NCBI GenBank assembly: GCA_029224185.1
Contig: CM055210.1
Span: 10,612,021-10,676,020 of the forward strand
Length of the DNA stretch: 64,000 nt
Direction of reading: 5' to 3'
Source of the DNA: Karalla daura
Taxonomy: Eukaryota; Chordata; Actinopteri; Chaetodontiformes; Leiognathidae
The translations under genes were made by a program, and so were the position numbers. Numbering within the stretch: the first letter of the stretch is position 1; every line of letters begins with the position of its first letter. The notes below the pieces were generated by a model. The model was not told where the DNA came from, did no database searches, and saw only the letters and a list, made by a program, of their open reading frames with translations. This document shows positions 21,270-32,476 of this stretch, one piece after another.

Positions 21270-23040
21270 GTCAGCCAGTGTCTCGATATTGTAAGATTTC
21301 CCCAAAGGCCACGGTACAAGCATCCAAAATCTGTGTGGGGCCCTTACTATTGTCACGCTCCGTTGTGAAAGTGCCTTAACACCCCAAAACGGTGCAGGCA
21401 CGATACGTCTTTAAACAAAAGATCAGCTCTGCCCTGTTTTGATGTGGGAATAAACCGATTAGTTCAGCGGAGATAATGTCATTGTTATCGATCCCCTTCA
21501 TGTTTATGCTAATTACAAGTCCATAAATCTTTACAAACGGATTTAGCCGGTGATGGAATTAATTGTAAGCTATTCCGCTGGCTTTTCCCTACGTTCCTCC
21601 TCAGGTCGGTTGATGTCTTATGGATTTAGTGTTGTTAATGATGGATTTGGTTGGCGGAGTTGGCAAAAGAGAAATGCAGAAGAGAACTTTTTTTTTTTTT
21701 CGCAGGAACTAAGTTGAATGTATCCATTTTTCATTATCGCTGACGCCCTGCAGTTGTTTTTGCATGTAAAAAGAGGGTGCATTATTCAATCATGAAGCAG
21801 CTAAATATAAACAGATTAAATTTTGAATGTTTGTCAAAGCCGTTCACTGGGAGAGCTGTCAGTGTAACCCAGTTTTAAATGCCTCTCTTGTGCAATCATT
21901 TCATCTCATTACACAACAGCACTGTGATAAAAAAGGGTCACGGACTCTTGACTAAATCCTTTCATTTTGAGATAATCTCTTCTTGTCAGTAGAGCTTTTA
22001 GCACATAATCAGGAGGTTAACAGGTCATCTCACCTACAGTAGTATTGTCATTGTTTTGACAGAAAAAAAATCAATATTGTAGCAGTTTTTTTTGGTAAGT
22101 CTGTTCACAACTTGTAGTTGTTGATATCCTAAGCTTTTTCAAATGCAGTAGAAGATGTCTAATACTAGAGGAGGCCATTAAGTGTGCCACGGTCAGGTCA
22201 AGCTCCCATAGTGTGCACATCTGACCAATGGGGAGGAAATACCTGCTGTTCTTTTGAGATTGACTAATATTACACCTTTCCTTTGCCTCTGTGATGCATT
22301 TTCCCCTGTAGCTCTGACAATTCTTCAATAACCTTGACATTGTGCAACCACCCCTGTGGGTCAGTTCCTCCTTCCTTCGCTCTGAGGCTTTTCTGGCTCA
22401 AGTTCATGGCAAGTGCCATAAGGTTTGCTTTGATTGCAATGATGTGATAGGTGTAACCATGGCCACTGTGTATCCACAGTAAGGGGCTAATATGAGATTG
22501 TTTAAATGTACTCAGGGTTTTTTTTTCTCCAAGGTTATGGTTCAAATTGTCTTCAGCAGGTTGCTGATTACTGTCACCACCGCTCTATTACTTACAGGCG
22601 TTGTTTCAGAATCACAGTTGCTACAGTTGGCCTCTCTCACATTTTCTACACTGTTTTGTTAATTGGTTACAAAACAGCTGTGATACATGAAAATGAACAT
22701 CTCACCCTGGCATCAGGATTTTTGCATGCAGGATTAACAGAATTACAAGGGCACTAGACCTTGCGTCATTCACACAGTTGTGCTGCAACGATAGGTTTTT
22801 CCCATGTGATAATGCTATTTAATCATCTAATCTGTGCCTGGGATTACAATTAACAGCCCAAACCTCCATCCCAACACAATGAGAATTAAACCATTTTTTT
22901 TGTCTAAACAGACAGCGGTTCCCAGCAATAACTGCCCTCTAATCTCCATTTACTGCATTCACTCCTCTGCTAAATCCCAAATGGGATTGTATTTATCCGG
23001 CATGACAGTAGGATGTTGGATTCATCTCTACCTAACAGTG
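21270..23040. other. unique sequence, no gene seen
   Basis: No gene recognised. Minus-strand frames at 22071-22340 and 22270-22545 overlap and have fairly ordinary protein-like composition, but I know no family for them and see no convincing splice context. A T12 run is near 21690. Confidence 0.4.
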
Positions 23041-23072
23041 CTGCTGGTGGTGGTGGAGGTGGTGGTGGGGGG
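23041..23072 (+). repeat. (GGT)n-type G-rich repeat
   Basis: GCTGGTGGTGGTGGAGGTGGTGGTGGGGGG, an imperfect GGT array ending in a G run. It could form a two-tetrad quadruplex. Confidence 0.85.
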
Positions 23073-23998
23073 CAAGCAGCCTGATGACCTGCCGCGTATG
23101 AGTTCAGATTTTATAAGACAAATGAGATCAGCACGGAGAGCTGATGCTGGCCCCGCTCAGTCAACGAGGCATTTGAAGAGTTCCGGGCACAGCCGTTGAG
23201 AGCATAAGGGAAGACACACCGCAAAAGAGAAACCGGCCATTATTATTTCTGCCTACGCATACGCAATCCATTTTTAAAAAGCTAATTTAAGAGTAAAAAT
23301 AGCTGATTTTTTAATGTCTCTGAACCCCCTCTCTTTTTTTTTCTCCTCTGGTTTTGGGAACACACTATTAAATCCATGCTGAGCAGCGTGCACAATCATA
23401 ATCCAGAGCCTCCAGTGTTCACGCTGAGTAATACAGGCTTAACAATTAGTCATGTCAAACAATTATCAACGTACGTCACCGATTTGCAATTTTGCTTTCG
23501 GAGAGCAGACCATTATTGAATTAACTCCATTTGAGCATGCTTAATTCAGTCTTTCTGCTGCTCTGAACATGACAGTTAGACAAAATAATGCCCAGAAGTC
23601 CTCCCCATCCTCTGGCAACAAGCACATTCTGCACCAGGGCGATACACAGTCAGTGGGGACACGTCTGTCTCTTAAGGCAATGCAGGTTTTACAAGACTCC
23701 AGTGATGTGCCGTTGGGCAGCTGGAAAGCAAACTCTATTTACTGTTGTGGCATTAATACATTCATACGTAATGGAAGTGGCCGTAATGTAAATTGTGGCA
23801 CAACAAATGTGTACAAAAGGGTAAAAACGGTGAAAGGTGTGGAGAGAGTCACCTCCTCGAAGTTGTTTGTCCTTGTCAACATGCCATTACAGAGATATCC
23901 TGTTTAAGATGGTATAGATAGACTATCAATATTTTTCCACCGTCCGAGTGAAGCTGCTGATAACAAAGCGCCGTGGCAATTTCAGCACACACTGCATC
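23073..23998. other. unique sequence, no gene seen
   Basis: No recognisable gene. A 112-codon plus-strand frame at 23569-23907 has no domain. Confidence 0.4.
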
Positions 23999-24260
23999 GC
24001 TTTTAATTAAGAGGACATTACGGTCAAGGCATGTTCAGTTTCACATGTCACGGTATTGATCGGGTTTTAACGGGGAAACATTGTGATGCTGCACAGCACG
24101 CTGATAGGGTGCGAGGCACTAGCCGTGCCACACTCTCCTTTTCCATTAGCGGCTCATATATTGTCCGCGCTACATGTTGGAGGAGGAAAATGGAATGGTA
24201 ATAAACTTTCTATTAAGATGTTTTCCATATATTGTCTCATTTTAATGTCCAAAAAAGTGG
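23999..24260. promoter_or_regulatory. enhancer-like stretch (candidate conserved noncoding element)
   Basis: Begins with GCTTTTAATTAAGAGG (TTAATTAA at 24003-24010), continues with ACGGTATTGATCGGGTTTTAACGGGG, and contains CCATTAGCGGCTCATATATTGTCCGCGC at about 24144-24171. AT cores within CpG-retaining flanks are the only support. Confidence 0.22.
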
Positions 24261-24756
24261 GTACGTGTTGTAAAATCAATGATATAACAAAGTGATTCAT
24301 AAAGGTGGCCTTAGGTTCACATAATATTTCATTTCATTGTGTGATAAAATGGGCTGTTAAATTCACTTTGCACTGCTCTTATGTCTGCTAAAAGGTTGCA
24401 TATCATCATTTAATGCAAAAATGGTGCCTCTGTTAACCTCCGTTTTCCCTATCTCACACATAGCGCTCGTACGATTCCTTGTGTGAAAACAGCGTGGCCT
24501 ATTTTCACCTCTCGGACCAACAGGAAGTACAGTAAGCCTCCCGTGAACAGTAATTTGTCTTAATCACCAGCCGTCTGTAACAGACAAACTGGATGCATTC
24601 GTGTGGAGTGTGGCACAGGGAAAAACCCAACAGCCTAGCATTATCATGCATTAAGATGGATCGTCAAATGACAGCAGAAACAAAAAGCAACATCTATCTC
24701 TTTATGAATAACCTTGCCTGCTCCAAACTACCGTGGGCTCGGGGGTACGGTTTGAA

Positions 24757-24806
24757 TGTGTGTGTCGCGCGCGCACACACACACACACACACGCATGCGC
24801 GCATGC
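24757..24806 (+). repeat. alternating purine-pyrimidine tract (Z-DNA-prone)
   Basis: From 24766 to 24806 every step alternates pyrimidine and purine: CG steps, then CA steps, then GCATGCGCGCATGC, a perfect 14-bp palindrome at 24793-24806. TGTGTGT precedes it after one break. Long CG/CA alternation is the classical Z-DNA-forming pattern. Confidence 0.92.
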
Positions 24807-27234
24807 TTGCACGCAGATCTGTGTCTGTAGCCAGCTCGTTCACGTTAAGCTCCTTTTTCTTCATAACAAGAGTCGTCTTGAAAAAACATGGAAACAGCTA
24901 GATGGATTCAAAGATCCATCCATCTTCATGACAGTCATTGTTAACTAACAATCCACAGACTTTGATCTGAAACTGCTATTGATTAAGATATTATGTACTT
25001 TGTGGGGAACGTCACTGAAATCCATCGCAAACCTGACTCTACACCGACCGCAGACGCAGCCCCCTTCTGAGAATCACACAATGAAGTTTTTAAAGCCATT
25101 TTTCAACTCTACTGTGGGTGTGCTATTTTCAAAAGCTGTATTTCGAAATGGGACTCCTTTAAAAAAATGTGTCCAGTGTATTGCAATCTTACTTGTAGCA
25201 GTTTTATCCTCTAATGGTAAACAAACTGCCCTCTTTATTGCTTTTCTACCACCGCGGACAGATGCTTCACCACTTGCACGACAAAACTGAGCCACAGCTC
25301 CCAACATATGGACTCCACAAGCACGAAGAAAGCCAAATCAAATGACTGCAGACCTAAACTCTGTGACACCAGCCTATAGCGCTAAGACAGACAAAGAATG
25401 GACAACTACTCCTGTGTCTTAACCCTGTCCGAACATGCAAATGCTCCAACCTAACATGCTTGCCTCTGACTGTGTTCGTAAGGTGGAAAATGCCTGAGGA
25501 AGCGACCGCATGTCCCGATGCAGCTACCCATTAAAGCCTCACCTTACCCTTTATCACTAACTGAGACTGCACAGTTTTCTTGAGCACGAGAGACAAAATA
25601 ATCAGCTCCCAGCAGAGAGAAGAACTATTATCAGAAAGCCAAACTTGAGTCTGGGAGGAGCTGCAGCGGTGGCCCAGTGAATATCTCGATTCTGTGAAAT
25701 GCAAAATCCCAAAACATCTTGCAAGGTCAAGCACAAAAAAAAAGAAAAAGAAATGAAGATAAAGACCAAGACAGCACAATATTTTCTGTCTGGTGTGTAT
25801 CTATCTGAGCTGACCATATGTCAAATGTACTTCACCCTCATGGCACTACGAGGCTTGTGAGATGTGACAGCCAATGAGTGAGTGTCTTTTCCAACAAGGG
25901 CCTGCCACCAGCTCAGTCACTGAGGCAAAGGGTCAGACAGAGGCTGTGCATTGCAGATAGCGCAACAAAAGAATGAACAGGATACTAAATTTTGAATAGG
26001 CTCATCGGGAGACTCTCCTGGTCTGCTCTCAAACAACACGTCCAGCAATCCACCCAATGCCCAATTTACATCAGGCTATGTTTCATCTGTAAGCAGACAA
26101 ACCCGTGTTTTAAGATAGATAACCTCTGAGCTGCTGGGTTATTATTTAGTTAATGAAAGGAAGTGGAGTCCAAGTTACAGTATAGGCTCGATTTATGCTA
26201 CCAGTAATTGGGGGGCTGTGTAGGTCTATCAGCCACAGCCATAACAGCCTCTCAGTCATTAATTCACAGTCCCATTTACTTGATTTCCATCCTTAATTCC
26301 CTTTCACCTACTGCATCCTGCCTCTGTCTCTGAATAGACCCTCCCTCACCATTCAACTTATTCAGCTGCCATCCGCTGTACCTCACCAGTCCCATTTATA
26401 ACGGACTATCGTAAAATGTGATTAAGGAAGAACAAAATGAAGAAATTGATTGTCTGTTTCTGCAACACACACTGCTTTTGGCTCCTTGTTTGCGAGTCTG
26501 GTGATGGAATCCGTGCTGTATTGAGTGGAGCCAATCCCCTGTGTTGCCTGAGTGGATCATGGGGTAAGCTCTTAATTACTCTGAGGGACAGCTCAGTGGC
26601 ATTATGAGCTGTGTAAACACACAAACAAGAAATCAGGACTCACTGAGCTTGGAGGATGACAATTCATCCCGCACACACTCGCTCTTAAAAGCAGTATGTA
26701 AACACCAGATAATGCAAGTTTGACAGGAGGCCTAGAATTTTGAGTGACATCCACAAAAGGCCTGGTGGAAACTACGCCATTTATAGCACGTCTCTTGTTA
26801 GAAGCGGGGGGAAAAAAAACTTTATATGTTCATAGGATTTGGTGGAAACAATAGATAACTAGAGCTAAACTTGGAGAATATATTTGACAAAATTTTGGAA
26901 GGCGCCAGAATGAATAATTCCCCAATAAGAATAGAGCGGAATGGTAAAAACAAACAAAATCTGCTCTGAATCAAATGGTTATTTCCATGGCCCAAGTACC
27001 ACTCCTTCACCGAAATGTGCAAACTGGTTTTTGTATTTACTTTTGTGGTAAGGCTAATTTCAATTGGGCATAAGGGAAAAATTAACCTCTTTGAAATAAT
27101 AAGACTGTTGAGCCATGAGATAAGCATTGAAAGAGCAAGTTTGTACAGAAAAGGATTAAGATGATCATTGCCTGAACAATTCTTGTACGTACAAATCAAT
27201 ATTTTTACTGTGTTTACACAAACCAATTGTCTCC
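24807..27234. other. unique sequence, no gene seen
   Basis: No gene recognised. A perfect POU octamer ATGCAAAT is at 25436-25443. The longest open frame of the window (183 codons, 26822-27373, minus) covers the AT-rich end of this stretch. It has no domain I recognise and crosses the hairpin at 27235-27271. Confidence 0.45.
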
Positions 27235-27271
27235 CGCCATTATGTGTTCCATATGGGAATACATAATGGCG
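27235..27271. repeat. 37-bp near-perfect palindrome / hairpin
   Basis: Arms 27235-27250 and 27256-27271 pair over 16 positions, with one G:T at 27246/27260, around a 5-base loop ATATG. The arms begin CGCCATTATGTGTTCC. GATGCTGAAAGCGC and TCCTGAAAGCG repeats follow. No microRNA I know matches it. Confidence 0.9.
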
Positions 27272-27444
27272 ATGCTGAAAGCGCAAACATGTCCTGAAAG
27301 CGTATGTTAGAACACAGACTAATTTGACACCTAATCTATAGTAAACGGCACAGAACCCCTTAAATTCCCACAAAGACCTGTCTGATCGTCACCTGGGCAG
27401 ACATGTACACCACAGCTTCTTCAAGGTCACAACATGTGAACCAA
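27272..27444. other. unique sequence, no gene seen
   Basis: Short stretch with CTGAAAGCG occurring twice near 27274 and 27293. Confidence 0.4.
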
Positions 27445-27465
27445 GATCCCCCCCCGGGGGAATTC
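27445..27465 (+). other. C8G5 junction resembling a BamHI-SmaI-EcoRI linker
   Basis: GATC followed by a run of eight C, five G and AATTC (GAATTC at 27460-27465). The order mimics a cloning polylinker but with extended homopolymers. Flanks on both sides look genomic. Confidence 0.5.
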
Positions 27466-27619
27466 GGGCCGGTGCTCTGGAGCTTCCTCGTTGGCTTCAT
27501 TTCCCACTAATACAAGGGGCCATGTCGATGGCCTTCACTCATCAGTGCCCTCAGAAATCAACCACTACCAGGCTGCATGGAACAGCAACAGTAAAATCAA
27601 TAACGTGTTTTCAAACCTT

Positions 27620-27643
27620 GAGAGAGAGAAAGAGAGAGAGAGA
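27620..27643 (+). repeat. (GA)n short microsatellite
   Basis: GAGAGAGAGAAAGAGAGAGAGAGA, one interruption. Confidence 0.9.
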
Positions 27644-29034
27644 CAGAAAGTCGAGGGCGGCGCTTCATGTTTACTGCACTGCAATGAAAACAAAATCCAT
27701 CATGTATTGTTTGAACCACCTCCTTGGTCTATTTATTTTTTCCATAGAAGTCACTATATACCGTTTATTTCTATAAAGAAACAGGACCAGAAGGCCTTTA
27801 TAAAAGGAGCAATAATCAAAATTATTTTGAAATGCTTGTTATACCATTAATGCCATTTTTAAGTACTTTTATAACTACTGGATTCATAGAGAAGCACATA
27901 ACTGTACCGGTGTTACGCATGGGATGGTGAGTTTGAGCAGACTAACTGAGACAAAACAAGCGGTAATACACAATTTACCACCCATTATCAAAGAGCTGTG
28001 GTCAGAGAGAGTGGCAATATGTGTCATTTTCTGAGTGCTCACTTTTGTGCAGAATAGAATTAAGTGCATAGTCCTGAACTGAAAAAGGGTCATCACCATT
28101 GCGACACCAGTCAGAGTGAATATTGAGGCAAAATAAGTAAAACAAGCAAGGTCTGAGTTTACGTTAGGAGAATGCAGAACACTAAATCTGTTCATTCGAG
28201 TGAAATTGTGTTTTTGGACGCTGTCACCGTGCCACACCAGGACAGAGAACCACGCAGCAGTTATGTGTCTGTTTCAGTTTGCTAAATCCCCCTATGAATT
28301 CTTAAACCAGATAGAAAGTGTGCATAAAGGAACTGAAAAGTCTTCCTTAAGAGACTTCTTGCTGATTCCACAGCCGGACAGCCCTAAGCCCTCGCGGACT
28401 TATCGAGAAGCGAGCATCAAAGTGTCTGAGGCTGTGAAGGCAGACATCGGGATTAGGCACATCACTCACGCTTATTTGTACCTGCGGGTCATTCTGGTGA
28501 TTCGCTCCAACTACTTTATTTACCTTTTGCACTGTGAGCTGGGACAGGGGTCTGGTAATTTGCGGAACAATGATGTATTTTGTTTTATCCTTTTAAGAAG
28601 CTTATTGGGAAAATATGTCTTTCTTTGATGATATTTCTCTGGGCGCAGCCCTGGCTTCTAAAGCAAGGTTTTGCCTGTCAGCAAGATACACTGAATTTGG
28701 ATTGACCCAGCATGAGGTAATGCAGGATACTCGCATCGATGTGACATTCAGCCCCATTCGCCTGACAGCGTCCCATTCATTTCAGCATCGCATGAATGCG
28801 AAACTGTGACGTTCCCTTCTTCTCAAAGTTTCCAGGTGAGCGCTATGGAGGTGTGCGTACGTGTGTGTATACACGCCATATGTGTGGGCGAAACCCTGCT
28901 CTGTTCTGAAACATATTTCTCGAGCCCGATGATCGAGCTGTGGGGGAAGAAGAGAGGGGGAGATTGAAATGTAAGGAGCTGCTGCGGTGGCGCCACAGTG
29001 ATCTGAGGGGTGCCATGGAGACGCCTGTCATGAA
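27644..29034. other. unique sequence with an unassigned open frame
   Basis: No gene recognised. A 142-codon plus-strand frame at 28200-28628 has ordinary, non-repetitive composition (for example KSPYEFLNQIESVHKGTEKS near 28281-28340). An AG after TGATTCCAC lies at about 28371, inside the frame. I know no homologous family. Chance or a decayed exon are both possible. Confidence 0.35.
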
Positions 29035-29083
29035 GGGGGGGTGCTGGGATGCGGGGGGGTGGGGTGGTGAGGGGAAGTGGGGG
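29035..29083 (+). other. G-rich quadruplex-prone tract
   Basis: G tracts at 29035-29041, 29046-29048, 29053-29059, 29061-29064, 29071-29074 and 29079-29083 with short loops. More than four tracts of three or more G lie within 49 bp. Confidence 0.8.
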
Positions 29084-29820
29084 TTCTGTGATGTTGACGT
29101 GCCTCTGTCTGCAAAGGCTGACAATCTGCTAAAGACAAACTCCTCAGATGAGGGCTCCTTGTGTGCGTGCGCGCATCAGGGGTGTGTGTATGTGCGTGCA
29201 GATCTATGAATGCGTGTACACCCCCTATATGCAGGAGTTTGTGTATGAGTTTTGGTTGGTTTCGGCTGCGTAGGTGTGCGCCCGCTCTTTGTAGGTGTCT
29301 ACTTTAATTTGACAATATCCAAAGGAGAAGCCGCCTGCAGCACAGCGACAGGGTTCAAAGGCAAATCGACCCAATTAGGACCAGAAAATGGGGATTCTCA
29401 TTTAGAAACCGAAAGTTCACGTACATAGACGCAGCCACAGAATCATAATACAAAAGCACAATATTCATGTGCTGCTCGTCTGACAAAAGACAGAGCCCTT
29501 CTCTAATTCCCCTCCGTGCTTGTGTTGTGACTGAACAAGTTGGGCTGGTTTGCCCAAAGGATCCGATTGGATCAATCGTCAGCCGGTTCATTTGTCATTC
29601 CATCGAAATTTTATTAATGTTCTCCAAACTCTCACACGGCATTGCTAGAAAAATCAACTCACTAATTTACAAAAGCGTTTAGCTTGACAAATTAATTAAC
29701 TCATCACTCTTTGGCCAATACACCTGCAGTTAGGGGACATTGAGGACAGTCCAAGCTGCCCTACAAAGCCTCCAGAGATCGCTATAGGAGGCCTGATTGT
29801 TTAAGCTGTTCCGATGAGTG
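29084..29820. other. unique sequence, no gene seen
   Basis: GT/GC-alternating patches near 29160-29205 and 29225-29290. No gene recognised. Confidence 0.4.
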
Positions 29821-29839
29821 ATTGTAGACTGTAGCAAAC

Positions 29840-30165
29840 TGTAGGCGACATGTCGCCTCACAGCAGGAAGGACCTAGATTTGATTCCCCGGTCCCATCAA
29901 AGACCTTGTTGTAGGGGATTTGTATGTTCCATCCATGTCTGTGGAGGATTTCTACAGTTTCCCCTACAGTCCAAAAACATGCACATTTACATTGATTAAA
30001 GACTCTAACTTGCCCCTGGGAGTGAGAGGGTGAACTGTGTGTGTGTGTGTCCTGTGATGGACTGTAGGGCTTTTGCAGGTATATTCCCAGCCTGTATATG
30101 CAGGAGACAAGCATCAGCAGACCCCTGAGACAGTTATGGTACAGGTTAGATACAGGATGCATGGC
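29840..30165 (+). repeat. teleost tRNA-headed SINE-like repeat, longest copy
   Basis: The most complete member in the window. GACATGTCGCCTCACAGCAGGAAGGACC starts it, followed by a B-box-like GATTTGATTCCCC at 29877-29889, GGGGATTTGTATGTTCC, CTACAGTCCAAAAACATGCACATTTACATTGATTAAAGACTC, GAGTGAGAGGGTGAACTGTGTGTGTG and TGTGATGGACTGTAGG. The tail GAGACAGTTATGGTACAGGTTAGATACAGGATGC corresponds to the family's AGGATAAGCGG tail region. A (GT)7 has expanded internally at 30037-30050. Confidence 0.88.
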
Positions 30166-30664
30166 CGGGGAGTGTCACAGCACATTCAACAGAATTCGGG
30201 GAAACTGGGGAAGTTGAAATGACTCCTAAAGTCGTGCGATGTTTTACTTTTACCTCATTCTATATTTGTTCAAGCCAACCTCTGTGCCTTCACAGAATCT
30301 TCCATTTTCAGTCACGACCGCACTACCTGTTCCTGAGTGTTCTCCGAACTCTTGATTTGTGGTTTGATGTACTGCTTCCTAACTCCCAGCCAATCTCAAC
30401 CATATTGCTAAATCGATATGGCCGCTGACGAATGCTCGCCCTGACAGATTGCAGGTGACGAAAATCAACTCAAACATTTGCTGGATGTCCGTTTAACAAC
30501 CCATTTGTATATAGAGGATGAGGTGATGGTGTCGGCCTTGGGGACACTACGGCTATTTCAATTACCGGAGGAGTCTCAGAAGGGTAAGGTTGAATTAGAG
30601 TTCACATGAAGAGATACACAGTCTGAACTTATATATATGAGAACTTATTAGAACAAACACTAAT
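30166..30664. other. unique sequence with a possible exon-like window
   Basis: Between 30446 and 30607 one plus-strand frame stays open for about 53 codons and reads DENQLKHLLDVRLTTHLYIE and onward, with natural-looking composition. It has an AG at 30454 on the left and GAAGG|GTAAGG near 30583 on the right. The pyrimidine tract is poor and I do not recognise the protein, so a chance frame is likely. Confidence 0.25.
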
Positions 30665-30832
30665 TGGTGACATGGCAGGTTGGTGAATAGTGCTTTAAGA
30701 AGGATGCTGGTTTGAATCCCAGATGAACTGAGGGACTCCAAAAATGCATGTTCAGGTCAATTCGAGACTTTAAATTGTCTCTGTGCGATATTGAATTGTA
30801 TGCGATGGATGATAACTGGATGATGGTTTAAA
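30665..30832 (+). repeat. teleost tRNA-headed SINE-like repeat, shortened copy
   Basis: GGTGAATAGTGCTTTAAGAAGGATGCTGGTTTGAATCCCAG has the A-box/B-box spacing of the family (B box GGTTTGAATCC at 30708-30718). It is followed by CTCCAAAAATGCATG, TTCGAGACTTTAAATTGTCTCTG and GCGATGGATGATAACTGGATGATGG. The middle GCATGTTCTCC section is deleted. Confidence 0.8.
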
Positions 30833-32463
30833 ACTTATTTAAATTGTCTAATAATTCTCAATTTTTTGCCCTCCAAATAGAGTTTTGATGTAAAAATAAC
30901 ATGTATTTATTATAATGACAGCAGTTTAATTGGTGGAAAATAACTTCTGATAAACCTGTACACCGAACATTTCATTTCCTAGTCACTTTACCACATGAAA
31001 GGGGGACTTGCACATCATTAATAATGATTCATTTATTGAATTATGTGCCCAAAAAGTTTTTTTTCTACTTTTGGTACTTTTGCTTCAGAATGAAAACCCA
31101 GAGTAGCTCTTTCATCACTGAATCTTTCAGTGAGTTAAAAAAAAAAAAAATCTCCATATGTGATGTTGAAGTGTTATGGGGACACAAAAGAACAAACTGT
31201 GAGTGAGGATGTGTGAGAGTCAGCAGGGGGAGGAAAGTTATTAGCGAGAGACCGTTATTTTTAAATTTCTGACTCATCCCTATTTACTTGTACCTCTCTG
31301 CCAGGAAGAGAGTTATTCTGTATGACAAGCAGCTAAACATTTTTAAAGCTATAAAGGTACCTCTGCACGCACTTTTTTCGCCCCGACACTGCAGTATATT
31401 GGAGCACACTCTTAATTGTCCCTGTAGTTGTGAAAAATGGAACAGCCACTAATGGCATATTTATGAATGCAAGCCTGCCTCTGTGGCACAAAATACTTTC
31501 TGACAGTTAAATTTGACTGCAAGCATCTTGGTCGTGTCAGACACGTTACCTCGCTTCCCTTCGACAACAGTGGAACCCGGTCGCTCTGGCGACACCGTCG
31601 TCTAAGGATTGAGCCTGCTAAGTCGGTCTCTTTTGGGGTGGGGGGGTGGTCTCAATGCGGTCTAGGCAGCTCTTTAGCCAGCAAAAGGTATTAGACACAA
31701 TAAGGAAGCAGACAAATCTGCCATGACGAGCCCTGGCTGGCAAAGACAGCCAAATTCTCCAGTGGAGCGTGAGCAATTCTCAGCATAAGCACATTTCTGT
31801 GTCTAGAGGGGCCCCGGAGCCCAAGTCCTATGTCCTCATAGCTGCGACAGCCAACAGCAGCCATGAGGCCCAAAATTAGGCTGAACAAGCGGATGGAAAA
31901 ATGGAGAAAAACAGGGAAGATCAAAAAAGTTTAAAAACCGTTAAGAAGTGGGTTGGGAAATGGATGCAGTCTGTATATTTAGATCTATACATCAAACATT
32001 TGTTTCTAGGCTGATATGTGCAGCCCTACTTCTATAAGTGCCGACTGTAAAAATTTGCGGAGGCTATTTTGCCTCCGAGGGGAAAATTATGTTGGAAGAG
32101 GGACAACACAGCCTCATCAAATCCATGAAATGAGCACAGCCAGTGTTGCCACAATTTTAAGGTCCAGTACTCACAATCCTCTCATGAGGTATCTCTTTCA
32201 TCCTCCGGGGACCAGATATCTGTGGTAATCTAATCCAATAGCTGTTGAGACGTGTCATATTTCTTGTCATATCCCAATACCACTGCAGGATCTGGCCAAA
32301 CCACTTAACAGCTGACACCTGCGGACTTTATTAGCTGTGTTTACAAGGACCTCTTTGATACTGATGTATGTAATCTGAAAATAAGCCCTAAAAGGAGCTT
32401 GCAGGTGCTTGCCGGCATGACAGACTATTACGCTTAAACAAACTACGCCTAACAAACCTGCAT
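30833..32463. other. unique sequence, no gene seen
   Basis: No gene recognised. A13 near 31139-31151. A G-rich GGGGTGGGGGGGTGG is at 31635-31649. Confidence 0.45.
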
Positions 32464-32476
32464 GTTGCGGGGCAAC
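32464..32476. promoter_or_regulatory. X-box-like (RFX) palindrome
   Basis: GTTGC-GGG-GCAAC is a perfect 5+5 palindrome resembling the RFX-factor X-box (GTTNCC..GGNAAC type). The flanks to about 32600 are CpG-containing. Occupancy is unknown. Confidence 0.3.

Noticed and set aside
22071..22545. Two overlapping minus-strand frames as a frameshifted pseudogene
   Set aside because: The composition is fairly ordinary but no family is recognised, and the overlap of frames is common across this window.
26822..27373. The longest open frame, 183 codons on the minus strand, as a gene
   Set aside because: AT-rich sequence, no recognisable domain, no splice or start context, and it runs through the 27235-27271 hairpin. 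CTCCTTCACCGAAATGTGCAAACTGG (near 27003) faintly recalls a fish LINE 3' end, but too weakly to call.
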